Part shown: piece by piece, positions 15,773-23,475 of the stretch | Numbering within the stretch: the first letter of the stretch is position 1 | Layout: each line of letters opens with the position of its first letter | Source of the DNA: Gemmatimonadaceae bacterium | GTDB taxonomy: Bacteria > Gemmatimonadota > Gemmatimonadetes > Gemmatimonadales > Gemmatimonadaceae | Assembly (NCBI GenBank): GCA_014379705.1 | Contig: JACMLI010000093.1 | Coordinates: forward strand, 1 to 27,418 | Length of the DNA stretch: 27,418 nucleotides | Direction of reading: 5' to 3' | The notes under the pieces: model-generated | Seen by the model: only the letters and a program-made list of their open reading frames with translations | The model's database searches: none | Told to the model about the DNA's origin: nothing | Program-made: the position numbers and the translations under genes

Positions 15773-16192
15773 TCAGTCGTTGCGGACGAAGGTCAGCCTC
15801 AGGTCGGTCGCGGTGCCAGCCGTCCAGCGCATTCGGACCTGGAGCGTTCGTGCGTCAAGCGCGCGCGCGACGATTACGCTCGCCGGCGTTGTCCCTGCGC
15901 TTGGCGTCATGCTGGCGACCAGCGAATCGCCGTCGATCCGCCCCGCACCTTCCCACGCCACGCCTGAGAATGTGAGCCGGGCGGCAAGCACTCCCTGTTC
16001 ACTCGACTTCGAGTACACCGACAATCCGACGAACTCGAGTGACGGCGTGGTCGAGCGCCAGACACCCGCGAACGCGTCAGGCGTCACCGACGGAGTTGCA
16101 GGCGTCTCGTCGACCACTTTGGGCTCCGACGCGCTGCTGGAGCAACCCGTCGCCGCACAAAACGCCGTCACAACCAACACGTGTCGAATCAT
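15773..16192 (-). CDS. Small putative lipoprotein
   Basis: A 139-residue protein beginning MIRHVLVVTAFCAATGCSSS, a lipoprotein signal with the lipobox cysteine at residue 17. After a Pro/Thr-rich linker, residues 40-139 form a single beta-rich domain (FAGVWRSTTPSLEFVGLSVY, VAWEGAGRIDGDSLVASM, LQVRMRWTAGTATDLRLTF) that looks lipocalin- or copper-resistance-like but which I cannot assign. The pattern of GVW near the start and measured beta-strands is common to small ligand-binding periplasmic proteins. ATG at 16192 has GGAGG six to seven bases upstream, so the in-frame extension to 16285 is rejected. It follows the GH127 gene on the same strand with a 108-base gap, and may be cotranscribed with it. 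Confidence 0.75.
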   Translation of the reverse strand: MIRHVLVVTAFCAATGCSSSASEPKVVDETPATPSVTPDAFAGVWRSTTPSLEFVGLSVYSKSSEQGVLAARLTFSGVAWEGAGRIDGDSLVASMTPSAGTTPASVIVARALDARTLQVRMRWTAGTATDLRLTFVRND

Positions 16193-16300
16193 TGCCGCCT
16201 CCACAGGGGTCCTTCTTCCCTTGACACGCCCTTCCACGTTGTCCCCGACAAACTGGACCGGAGCTGGCATAGTGAAACAGCGCATCTCCAGCAGACCACA

Positions 16301-19300
16301 CTAGGAGAGGTCGCGCTGGGCGCCTCGAGCCGCCTGTACGACGGTAGTGGTTTCAGCTGCAGTCAGTTTGCCCGCCGTGCGCCACTCGCCACCGGTACGC
16401 TCGACCGCCGCCAGGAAGCGACGGTGATCGGCGAACGGCGCGCCGGCCCACACGGCGTCGAGAAACGTCAGGCCGTCGTCGCGCTTCGTGTTGGCCACGC
16501 CGGAATCGACGCTTCCGAACACGATGCTGGGCTCGTGCCGCCGGACGTACATGTGATACGGATGCCCGTCCCCGGCCTGCGGGTCGGCAAGGAAGAACGG
16601 CGCGAGCGTCTGCCCGCCGAATCTGAAGTGCAACGGCTTGCCTGCCACTGGGGTCATCCCCGCGCCGAAGTCCCCCGTCAGCTTGAAGTGCTTGTACAGT
16701 GAGGCGTTGATCAAGCCCGTCTCGAGCGTGGTGCCCACGGCCGGCGCCTGCACGGCGAGGAGCGTTGGGCCGTAGTAGATCGACTGCACCGACGGATCAT
16801 CGATCGTGCGCTCCGCGCGGAAGCTGAGCGGCATGGCGATCGCAATGCGGTCGCCGCTGCGCCACTGGCGGTCGATCGCGACGTATTGGCCCGGCGTTGC
16901 GGTGATGCGCTGCGCGGTACCGTTGACCGACACCGTGAAGCCGCGGCGCACCCATGACGGCACTCGCAGCTTGAGCGACAGCCGTCCGTTGCCGCGGACG
17001 GTGAGCGTGCTTGCGCCCTCGAACGGATAGCGCGTCGCCTGCTCGACGGTGAATCCCTTCTCGCGCCACTCGAGCACCGATGGGATGTAGAGGTTCACGT
17101 ACAACGTCGCGTCGTCGGCCGAGCGGAAGTAGATCGAGTCCTGGTACTTGGTGTGGTTCTCCATGCCCGTGCCGCCGCAGCACGTGCCCTCGTTGCCATA
17201 CTCGCGACGCTCGCCCGGGCGCACGGGAATGAAATACGTGACCTCCGGCGTGTCCGTGCTGTGGATGTCCCGCCGTGACGCGAGGATCTGGTTGTACAAG
17301 CCCTGCTCGTAGTAGTTCATGTACTTCGAGTCGGGATCATGAAAGAACAGGTTCCGGCTCAGCTTGAGCATGTTGTACACCACGCACGACTCGGCGTGGT
17401 TGTGGTTCTCGGGCTCCGAGTAGAGCGAGCCAGCGATCGCGTCGCGCTTGCGCAGGATCTCGCCGACGCCGATGCCGCCGTGACTATAGACGCGGTGCGG
17501 CACCACCATGTCCCAGAAGTTCCTTGCCGCCGTGTAATACTCGGACTGGTCGTTCGACTCGAACACGCGGAGGTAGCCCGTGAACTGCGGGATGTGCTGG
17601 TTCGCGTGGCGGCCGTCGAGGATGTCGTTGCCGGCCACGATCGGGTCCTTCACGTTGCGATTGTCGAAGTAGCGGGCGACCGTGAGGTACTCCGGCTGGT
17701 CGCGCCGCAGCGCGTGCAAACTGGCGAAAGCGTCGTTCGCGCCGCCGTATTCGCCCGAGATGTACATGTTCCACATGCGGTCGAACTGCTCGGGGCGGAG
17801 CGTCGAGAGGCGGCTGTAGGTCCAGTCGCCGATGCGCGACGCGACCTCGAGCGCCTGCGCGTTGGCGGTCATCGTGTGTGCGTCGAGCAGGCCGGCGAGG
17901 ATCTTGTGCAGGGTGTAGTACGGCGCCCAGATGCCCTGGTTGCCGCCGTAGGTCGCGAACTCCTCGAGGCGCATGAACTGCGTTTCCGGGTATGCGGAGA
18001 GGAACCCGGGGTGGCGACGGCCATCGGTGGGCGCAACGACGGTGCCGTGACGCCCCCTGCCTGACGAGTCGACCACGCGCGCGCCGTCGGTCTCGTCGAA
18101 GCGGTACCAGATCACATGGCCGCCGCCACTCACCGTGCCGCCGGCCGCCGTCATGAGCGAGCGCACGTCGGTCGGCGTCAACGCGCGATCGAAGACCTGG
18201 AACTCGTCGAGTTGTGCGTTGAGGTATGAGATGTTGCGCTGCGGAAACTGGCAGCGGCCGAGCCAGTTGCCCGTGGTTGGCCCCAGGTCGGCGGGCGAGA
18301 GCGTCATGCTGGTGTTCGTCGCGACCGGCTCGCCGTCGACATAGAACGTGGCCGTCGATCCCGCGCGCGTGATGGCGATGTGCGTCCACGTCTCGACGGG
18401 AAGCGCGCGAGTGGCGTCGAGTCGTTGCTCGCCGTCCGCGCCGCTCGTGGTGATGGCGAAGCGCGGCACCGGCGTGTCGTTGCTGGCGCGCACCGTGAGG
18501 TACATGCGCGCCAGCGCGGGCTCGGCGTACTGCGCGTTAGGCGAGCCGAAGTCGAAGATCGCGGTGGCGTTGGTGAGCGCGGCCGGGTCGACGTTGGGAC
18601 GCTGGTCGGAGAGGCGCGTGCGGTCGTACAGCGCGGGATTGATCCAGAGCGCGATGGTGAAGTCACGCAGCCCGCTCACCACTCCCGGTGGCATCGACAC
18701 GTGCTCGGCGAGACCGATAGGCGAGCCGGAGAGTCGCAGCGCATTGCCGAATCGGCCAGGTGCGCGAGGCGTTGGCTGTCGTGCCGCTGCGGCCAGCGCG
18801 TCCTGGCAGTCCGCCATCGAGCGCACGATATAGTCCAGCTTCTGCTTGTAGATCGGGTCGCCCGTGCCGGCATACGCCTGCGCCAGCATGCTCATGAAGT
18901 GGCCGGCGTAGTGGCCGCGCAGGTACCCGGTGCCGTTCTCCCAACTCCCCACGGGCTCGGCGCCCTTGGTGTCGAGCCCCGCGTTGGCGCGAAAGATCGA
19001 GAGCACGCGATCCGGTCCGGCGAACACGTCCGCGTCGCCCCCGTAGCCCCGCGCATAGGCGAGCATGCGGTCGCGCTTCTGCGTGAAAAGGCTCTCGGTG
19101 AGCTTGACCTGCGCCAGGGCAAAGGGCTGCACCGCGAGTCCCACGCGAGCGGCGCTCGTCGCACCTGCGATGGTCGGACTGCCAGCCACTGCCTTGAGTT
19201 GCGGTAACAGCAGCGCACCGGCGGCAGCCGCGCCCGCTGTCTTGAGGAAGTCGCGCCGATCCGGATGGGTGTTGTGTTCTGGATCCCGGGGCAAAGGCAC

Positions 19301-19315
19301 CGTCTCCTGAGGCAT
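16301..19315 (-). CDS. GH127-family beta-L-arabinofuranosidase-like enzyme with inserted LamG domain
   Basis: A 1004-residue enzyme with an ideal Tat leader (RRDFLK at residues 20-25), so it should be exported folded. Flanking parts match glycoside hydrolase family 127 (DUF1680), whose founding enzymes release beta-L-arabinofuranose from plant glycans. Residues 68-178 carry LTESLFTQKRDRMLAYA and YLRGHYAGHFMSMLAQAYA, and residues 438-800 carry GIWAPYYTLHKILAGLLDA. The catalytic set appears intact: E619 (GVGE) as general acid/base, E642 and C644 (AESC) and C712-C713 (GTCCGG), the zinc-bound cysteine nucleophile pair. The N-terminal helices are interrupted at about 186-432 by a LamG-like jelly-roll, probably glycan-binding. 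That module's usual N-terminal strand (VIWYRFDETDGARVVDSSGR) comes last, so it looks permuted. Family members without the insertion are several hundred residues shorter. Confidence 0.9.
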   Translation of the reverse strand: MPQETVPLPRDPEHNTHPDRRDFLKTAGAAAAGALLLPQLKAVAGSPTIAGATSAARVGLAVQPFALAQVKLTESLFTQKRDRMLAYARGYGGDADVFAGPDRVLSIFRANAGLDTKGAEPVGSWENGTGYLRGHYAGHFMSMLAQAYAGTGDPIYKQKLDYIVRSMADCQDALAAAARQPTPRAPGRFGNALRLSGSPIGLAEHVSMPPGVVSGLRDFTIALWINPALYDRTRLSDQRPNVDPAALTNATAIFDFGSPNAQYAEPALARMYLTVRASNDTPVPRFAITTSGADGEQRLDATRALPVETWTHIAITRAGSTATFYVDGEPVATNTSMTLSPADLGPTTGNWLGRCQFPQRNISYLNAQLDEFQVFDRALTPTDVRSLMTAAGGTVSGGGHVIWYRFDETDGARVVDSSGRGRHGTVVAPTDGRRHPGFLSAYPETQFMRLEEFATYGGNQGIWAPYYTLHKILAGLLDAHTMTANAQALEVASRIGDWTYSRLSTLRPEQFDRMWNMYISGEYGGANDAFASLHALRRDQPEYLTVARYFDNRNVKDPIVAGNDILDGRHANQHIPQFTGYLRVFESNDQSEYYTAARNFWDMVVPHRVYSHGGIGVGEILRKRDAIAGSLYSEPENHNHAESCVVYNMLKLSRNLFFHDPDSKYMNYYEQGLYNQILASRRDIHSTDTPEVTYFIPVRPGERREYGNEGTCCGGTGMENHTKYQDSIYFRSADDATLYVNLYIPSVLEWREKGFTVEQATRYPFEGASTLTVRGNGRLSLKLRVPSWVRRGFTVSVNGTAQRITATPGQYVAIDRQWRSGDRIAIAMPLSFRAERTIDDPSVQSIYYGPTLLAVQAPAVGTTLETGLINASLYKHFKLTGDFGAGMTPVAGKPLHFRFGGQTLAPFFLADPQAGDGHPYHMYVRRHEPSIVFGSVDSGVANTKRDDGLTFLDAVWAGAPFADHRRFLAAVERTGGEWRTAGKLTAAETTTVVQAARGAQRDLS

Positions 19316-19474
19316 CGGTCGAGAGGCGCGAAACTACGCCCGAAGCCACGGCACCGCCACGCCAGCGGACTCACGCGCTGGCAGGTCATACCGAGGGCCG
19401 TGGCAGAGTGACCCGGTAGAGAGATGCGGGCTCGGAGTCATGAACGTAACTACGCAGCCAGCCACTCGCTGCCA

Positions 19475-19493
19475 CGCACCGGTGAACGGTGCG
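19475..19493. promoter_or_regulatory. 7-bp hairpin in the leader of the baeRF gene
   Basis: CGCACCG (19475-19481) and CGGTGCG (19487-19493) form a perfect inverted repeat around GTGAA, 26 bases before the ATG of the ribosome-associated protein. It may be an operator or an mRNA hairpin in the 203-base divergent region; there is no direct evidence for either. Confidence 0.3.
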
Positions 19494-19518
19494 GGGAGCC
19501 CTTCGCCTGAGAAACGAC

Positions 19519-20658
19519 ATGAAAGAGACCATCACTCCGTTGCCGATCACCAAGGACGCCCTCGCCGAGTTGACGGCCGTCCTCGAAGGGCCTTGCCTTT
19601 CCATATACCAGCCCACGCATCGACGCCATCCCGAGAACCAGCAGGACCCGATCCGCTTTCGGCAGCTGATGAAGACACTCGAGACGTCGCTACGGCTCCA
19701 GGAATCGGCGGAAGGCGCGAAATCGCTGCTCGCGCCGTTCGAGGCGCTGGGCGAGGACCGCGACTTCTGGAACCACACCTTGGATGGACTGGCGGTGCTG
19801 GGTGCACGGGGCCTGTTCCGGGTGTTTCTCCTGGCGCGGCCGGTAGCCGAGCTGGCGGTTGTGGCAGACAGCTTCCACACCAAGCCGCTGCGCCGTTTCC
19901 TGCAGTCGGCAGGGCGCTTCCATGTGCTGGGCTTGAGCCTGCACGAGGTGCATCTATTTGAGGGCGACCGAAACGCGCTCGAACGGATCGAGCTGTCACC
20001 GGGCGTTCCGCGGACGATGACGGAGGCCTTGGGAGAAGACGTGGGCCAGTCGCCTTCTGGCGGGTCTGGAAGGCAATACGGCCATGGTTCGAAAAAGGAG
20101 GAGATCGACAACGATGCCACGCATTTTTTCCGCGCCGTGGACCGTGCCGTGCTCGAGCACCATTCGCGTCCTTCCGGGCTGCCCCTGATCCTCGCGGCCT
20201 TGCCGGAGCATCACGCCCAGTTCCGCGCGGTTAGCCACAACCCCTTGCTGATGGAGGAAGGGGTGATGGTCAACCCCGATGCCCTGAGTGCGGACGAGTT
20301 GCGCGCGCGCGCGTGGGAAGTGGCGCAGCCGCAGCACCTGGCGCGGGAGGCGACCTGGACCGACGCGTTCGGGAGCGCGCGCGCGAAGGGATTAGGGAGC
20401 GAGGACCTGTCGCAGGTCGCCGAGGCCGCGGTGGCCGGGCGTGTCGCCACCTTGCTGATCGAATCCGAGCGGCAGATTGCCGGTCGGATCGACGCCGCCA
20501 CGGGGCAGGTCGCGCCGGGCGATCTGGCCGATCCGCACGTCGACGACGTGCTCGACGACCTGGGGGCGCTGGTCGAAAAGATGGGTGGCGAAGTCCATGT
20601 GCTGCCGACGGATCGCATGCCCACCAGCACCGGGCTGGCCGCGACCTTTCGCCACTGA
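19519..20658 (+). CDS. baeRF / Balon-like ribosome hibernation-type protein
   Basis: A 379-residue cytoplasmic protein of the bacterial archaeo-eukaryotic release factor 1-like (baeRF) families. The opening PCLSIYQPTHRRHPENQQDPIR (residues 25-46) and the close EVHVLPTDRMPTSTGLAATFR (358-378, an L30e-like fold) are characteristic. The middle region (about 115-235) has the RNase H-like core with GLSLHEVHLFEG and LPLILAALPEHHAQF. Relatives such as Balon of Psychrobacter bind the empty ribosomal A site with EF-Tu during stress-induced hibernation, and baeRF proteins lack the GGQ loop needed for peptide release. No GGQ is present here, so a release-factor role is unlikely. ATG at 19519 gives the usual family start; 19489 is too early. 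It looks monocistronic, with a possible terminator downstream and a hairpin in its leader. Confidence 0.85.
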   Translation: MKETITPLPITKDALAELTAVLEGPCLSIYQPTHRRHPENQQDPIRFRQLMKTLETSLRLQESAEGAKSLLAPFEALGEDRDFWNHTLDGLAVLGARGLFRVFLLARPVAELAVVADSFHTKPLRRFLQSAGRFHVLGLSLHEVHLFEGDRNALERIELSPGVPRTMTEALGEDVGQSPSGGSGRQYGHGSKKEEIDNDATHFFRAVDRAVLEHHSRPSGLPLILAALPEHHAQFRAVSHNPLLMEEGVMVNPDALSADELRARAWEVAQPQHLAREATWTDAFGSARAKGLGSEDLSQVAEAAVAGRVATLLIESERQIAGRIDAATGQVAPGDLADPHVDDVLDDLGALVEKMGGEVHVLPTDRMPTSTGLAATFRH

Positions 20659-20674
20659 CCGCGCCCCTGCGGGA

Positions 20675-20740
20675 GGGAGGTTGGCCTGAAGAGCCGCGCC
20701 TCAAGGAGACAGCTGCCCCACTCCAGGCCGCCAACCTCCC
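20675..20740. terminator. 11-bp inverted repeat after the baeRF gene
   Basis: GGGAGGTTGGC (20675-20685) and GCCAACCTCCC (20730-20740) are perfect inverted repeats 44 bases apart, beginning 17 bases after the stop codon. An inner CCTG/CAGG pair (20685-20688, 20724-20727) could extend the structure with a bulge. No T-run follows, so it is a terminator-like or mRNA-protecting structure rather than a standard intrinsic terminator. Confidence 0.45.
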
Positions 20741-20930
20741 GGACTTAGGTCACCAAACTGCGAAATGTCGGCATGAAGTCGTCAAGTTGCTGCGAGGCCC
20801 GCCGACACTAAGAGGGAATCGGTAGGGGTGCCTCGCCGAATGAACGAATCTCAGGAGGTGCTGTCGCGGGCTGGGTCAACCGGCGCACGCGATTCGCGGG
20901 CCAGTCCCGATCCCCCTGTCTTCCACGCTC

Positions 20931-22928
20931 ATGCGGGCACTCCCTCGTCGCGGCGCACTCGCTGTTGCGGCCCTCCTCGCTCTCTGCGCCAACGTCACCC
21001 CGGCCCAGAGCGCAACACCGCGGGCGCCGAAAGCCGACCTGGCCGCCATGGACCTCGAGCAGTTGATGAAGCTCGAAGTCGTGGTCGCAGCGTCAAAGCG
21101 CACGCAGCAGACGCGCGACGTGCCGTCCTTCGTCAGCGTCATCTCGGCCGAACAGATCAGGCAGTACGGCTACCGCACCCTCGGCGACGTGCTCAAGACG
21201 CTCGCGGGTTTCTACGTCGGGAACGATCGCTCGTCCACCTCTGTCGGCGTTCGGGGGTTTTCGCGTTCCTCCGATCCCAACTCGCGCGTGCTGGTCATGG
21301 TGAACGGTCTCAGGGCCAACGACAACCTGTCCGGCCGGGCCTTCATCGGCGAGGAGTTCGGTGTCGACATCGACCTGGTGGAGCGCATCGAAGTCATCCG
21401 CGGCCCCAGCGCGGCGATCTACGGCAGCAATGCGTTCTTCGCCGTGATCAACGTCGTGACGCGGCGCGGCGCGAGTGTGAACGGCGCCGAAGTCGCCACC
21501 TCCGCCGCGAGCTTCGGCACGTTTGGCGGCCGCACCACCTACGGCATGGCGTTCGAGAAGGACGTCGACGTTCTCGTGTCGGCCACGTATTCCGACAGCC
21601 GGGGCCAGGACCACTACTTCAAGGAGTACGACAGTCCAGCGACGAACAACGGCATGGCCCGCGACGCGGATGCCGAGCGCTTTCACAAGCTGCTCGCGAC
21701 CGTCAGCAAGGGCGGCTTCTCGTTCCAGGCGCAGAACTCTGTTCGCGACAAGCATGTCCCGACCGCGACCGTCGGGACGCTGTTCAACGACAATCGGGCC
21801 CGCAACGTCGACCAGCTCACGCAGGGGAGCGCGAGCTATTCCCGGGCGTTCACGCATGGCTCGTCGGTCTCGGCGCGCATCCAGCGCTCGCGGTGGACCT
21901 CGGATGGCGACTACCCATATGCTCCCACCCTCCTGCCGGGCCGTGATGAATCGGTTGGCGAGGCGTGGGGTGTGGAGGTGGACGCCGGCCGTGCGGCCGG
22001 GCGCCACTTCTTCAACGTCGGCGTCCAGTATACCGACAACCTCAAGCTGGACCGAGCCACGTACACCCGGGAGCCATACTTCAGCTACCAGGACGAGCGG
22101 CATCAGTCCACGGTGTGGGGCCTGTTCGCGCAGGATGAGGTCAAGCTCTTACAGCCCCTCACCCTCGTGGCGGGCATTCGTTACGACGAGCACACCACGT
22201 TCGGGTCGGCGACGAGCCCGCGGGTCGGGCTCATCTACGTCCCGGGCCGCGCGACGACCGTGAAGCTGCTTGCCGGGCGCGCGTATCGCGCGCCTAACGA
22301 ATCGGAGTTGCACGGCGAGGGCGTCGTGACCAAGGGGAATCAGCACCTGCGACCCGAGCGCATCGAAACGCTCGAGCTGGTCGCGCAGCGCCTGATCGGC
22401 GGTGGGGTGCAGGTCTCGGCCGCGGGGTTCCGCAATCGACTGAGCGATCTCCTGAGCCAGCATAGGGACCCGAGCGACAACCTGCTCGTGTTCGAGAACG
22501 CGGATGCCATCGAATCGAAGGGTGTCGAGCTCAGGCTCACTGTGAACCGGGGGCACGGCCTCACCGGGTTGCTCAACTACGCCGTGCAGCGGACCGAGGA
22601 CCGTGCGACGGGCGTCGAGCTGACGAACTCCCCGCGGCACATGGCCAAGGTGCTGCTGCACGCACCCCTCAGGGGCCAGCTCTCCGCCAGCCTCGACGCG
22701 CAGTACACAAGCTCCAAGGAGACGAGGCTCGGCACCCTGGTGCCGGGATACGTGGTGACGAACGTCTCGATCCTCGCGCCAAGGCTCTGGAACCGGATGG
22801 ACCTGAGCGCCTCGATCTACAACCTCCTCGATGCCGAGTACGCCGTGCCCAGTGGAGCTGGCAGGTTGCAGAATGTCATTTCCCAGGACGGCCGGAGCTT
22901 CCGTGTCAAGACGACGCTGCATTTCTAG
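20931..22928 (+). CDS. TonB-dependent outer-membrane receptor
   Basis: A 665-residue outer-membrane beta-barrel with a signal peptide at residues 1-26 (ending PAQSA). The plug domain (about 45-185) includes VPSFVSVISAEQIRQYGY, TLGDVLKTLAGFYV, GVRGFSR and the hallmark ERIEVIRGPSAAIYGSNAF. The rest is a 22-strand barrel ending in an aromatic TTLHF, the usual C-terminal assembly signal. Such receptors import siderophore-iron, cobalamin, sugars or other scarce ligands; the specificity is not visible. ATG at 20931 begins the signal peptide. It is the first gene of a three-gene operon: the YfiR-like gene overlaps its end by 26 bases and the hybrid kinase gene follows. This suggests import or surface sensing tied to the kinase, as an inference from context. 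Confidence 0.93.
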   Translation: MRALPRRGALAVAALLALCANVTPAQSATPRAPKADLAAMDLEQLMKLEVVVAASKRTQQTRDVPSFVSVISAEQIRQYGYRTLGDVLKTLAGFYVGNDRSSTSVGVRGFSRSSDPNSRVLVMVNGLRANDNLSGRAFIGEEFGVDIDLVERIEVIRGPSAAIYGSNAFFAVINVVTRRGASVNGAEVATSAASFGTFGGRTTYGMAFEKDVDVLVSATYSDSRGQDHYFKEYDSPATNNGMARDADAERFHKLLATVSKGGFSFQAQNSVRDKHVPTATVGTLFNDNRARNVDQLTQGSASYSRAFTHGSSVSARIQRSRWTSDGDYPYAPTLLPGRDESVGEAWGVEVDAGRAAGRHFFNVGVQYTDNLKLDRATYTREPYFSYQDERHQSTVWGLFAQDEVKLLQPLTLVAGIRYDEHTTFGSATSPRVGLIYVPGRATTVKLLAGRAYRAPNESELHGEGVVTKGNQHLRPERIETLELVAQRLIGGGVQVSAAGFRNRLSDLLSQHRDPSDNLLVFENADAIESKGVELRLTVNRGHGLTGLLNYAVQRTEDRATGVELTNSPRHMAKVLLHAPLRGQLSASLDAQYTSSKETRLGTLVPGYVVTNVSILAPRLWNRMDLSASIYNLLDAEYAVPSGAGRLQNVISQDGRSFRVKTTLHF

Positions 22929-23475
22929 CCTCACGCTGGCGCTGGTCGGGCTCCTGGCCGCCGGGCGCGCGGGTGCGCAGCAGGTGCTCGATGGCGAGGC
23001 GCAGATCAAGGCGGCGTTCGTCTACAACTTCCTCAAGTTCGTGGAATGGCCCCCGCTGTCCCCCGAGCATGACGGTGACTCGCTCGTCGTCGCGATCGTC
23101 GGCGGTGGGGCGCTGGCCGAAGCTACCGAGCTGTTTCTCGCCGAGAAGCATGTGGGCGAGCGTCGCGTGGTCGTCCGCCAGGTAAAGTGGGACAAGCCGC
23201 TGACGGGCGTCAACGCGGTGCTGGTGACGGAGACCGATGCGAAAAGGGTGCATCACATCCTGTCGACGACCGTATCCGGCGCCATCCTCTCCATTGGTGA
23301 GGGTGAGGCCTTCGCCTCCACCGGCGGCGTCATCGCGCTGGTGATCCAGGATCGCCGGGTGCGCTTCGACATCGACATCGGCGCCGCGAGTGCGTCGGGA
23401 TTGAGGATCAGCTCCAAGCTGCTCGCACTGACGCGCGTCATCCATCCTGACAAGGCCAAGGGTCCCCGCCCATGA
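22903..23475 (+). CDS. YfiR-family (DUF4154) periplasmic regulator
   Basis: A 190-residue protein with a signal peptide (MSRRRCISSLTLALVGLLAA, cleaved near AGAQ). The mature part matches the YfiR/HmsC family: GEAQIKAAFVYNFLKFVEWP at the start, a central VVVRQVKWD, and the conserved LVIQDRRVRFDIDIGAASAS and LRISSKLLALTRV at the end. In Pseudomonas YfiR is a periplasmic repressor of the membrane diguanylate cyclase YfiN, acting on its CHASE8 domain. Here the following gene is a hybrid histidine kinase with a similar sensor region, so YfiR may control that kinase instead. I chose GTG at 22903, with GGAG five bases away, because it gives a clean leader. An ATG at 22873 in the same frame is an alternative. 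It overlaps the receptor gene by 26 bases and the kinase start by ATGA. Confidence 0.88.
   Translation: MSRRRCISSLTLALVGLLAAGRAGAQQVLDGEAQIKAAFVYNFLKFVEWPPLSPEHDGDSLVVAIVGGGALAEATELFLAEKHVGERRVVVRQVKWDKPLTGVNAVLVTETDAKRVHHILSTTVSGAILSIGEGEAFASTGGVIALVIQDRRVRFDIDIGAASASGLRISSKLLALTRVIHPDKAKGPRP

Noticed and set aside
4481..22299. The word CCTAACG/CCTAACC seems frequent (for example 4481, 4781, 7243, 9278, 13328, 22293 and on the other strand near 18534).
   Set aside because: A simple base-composition estimate gives about ten CCTAAC on both strands, and I count about eleven. The 7-mer CCTAACG is only mildly raised (about eight against three). Most fall inside coding sequence, so it may just reflect Pro-Asn codon use.
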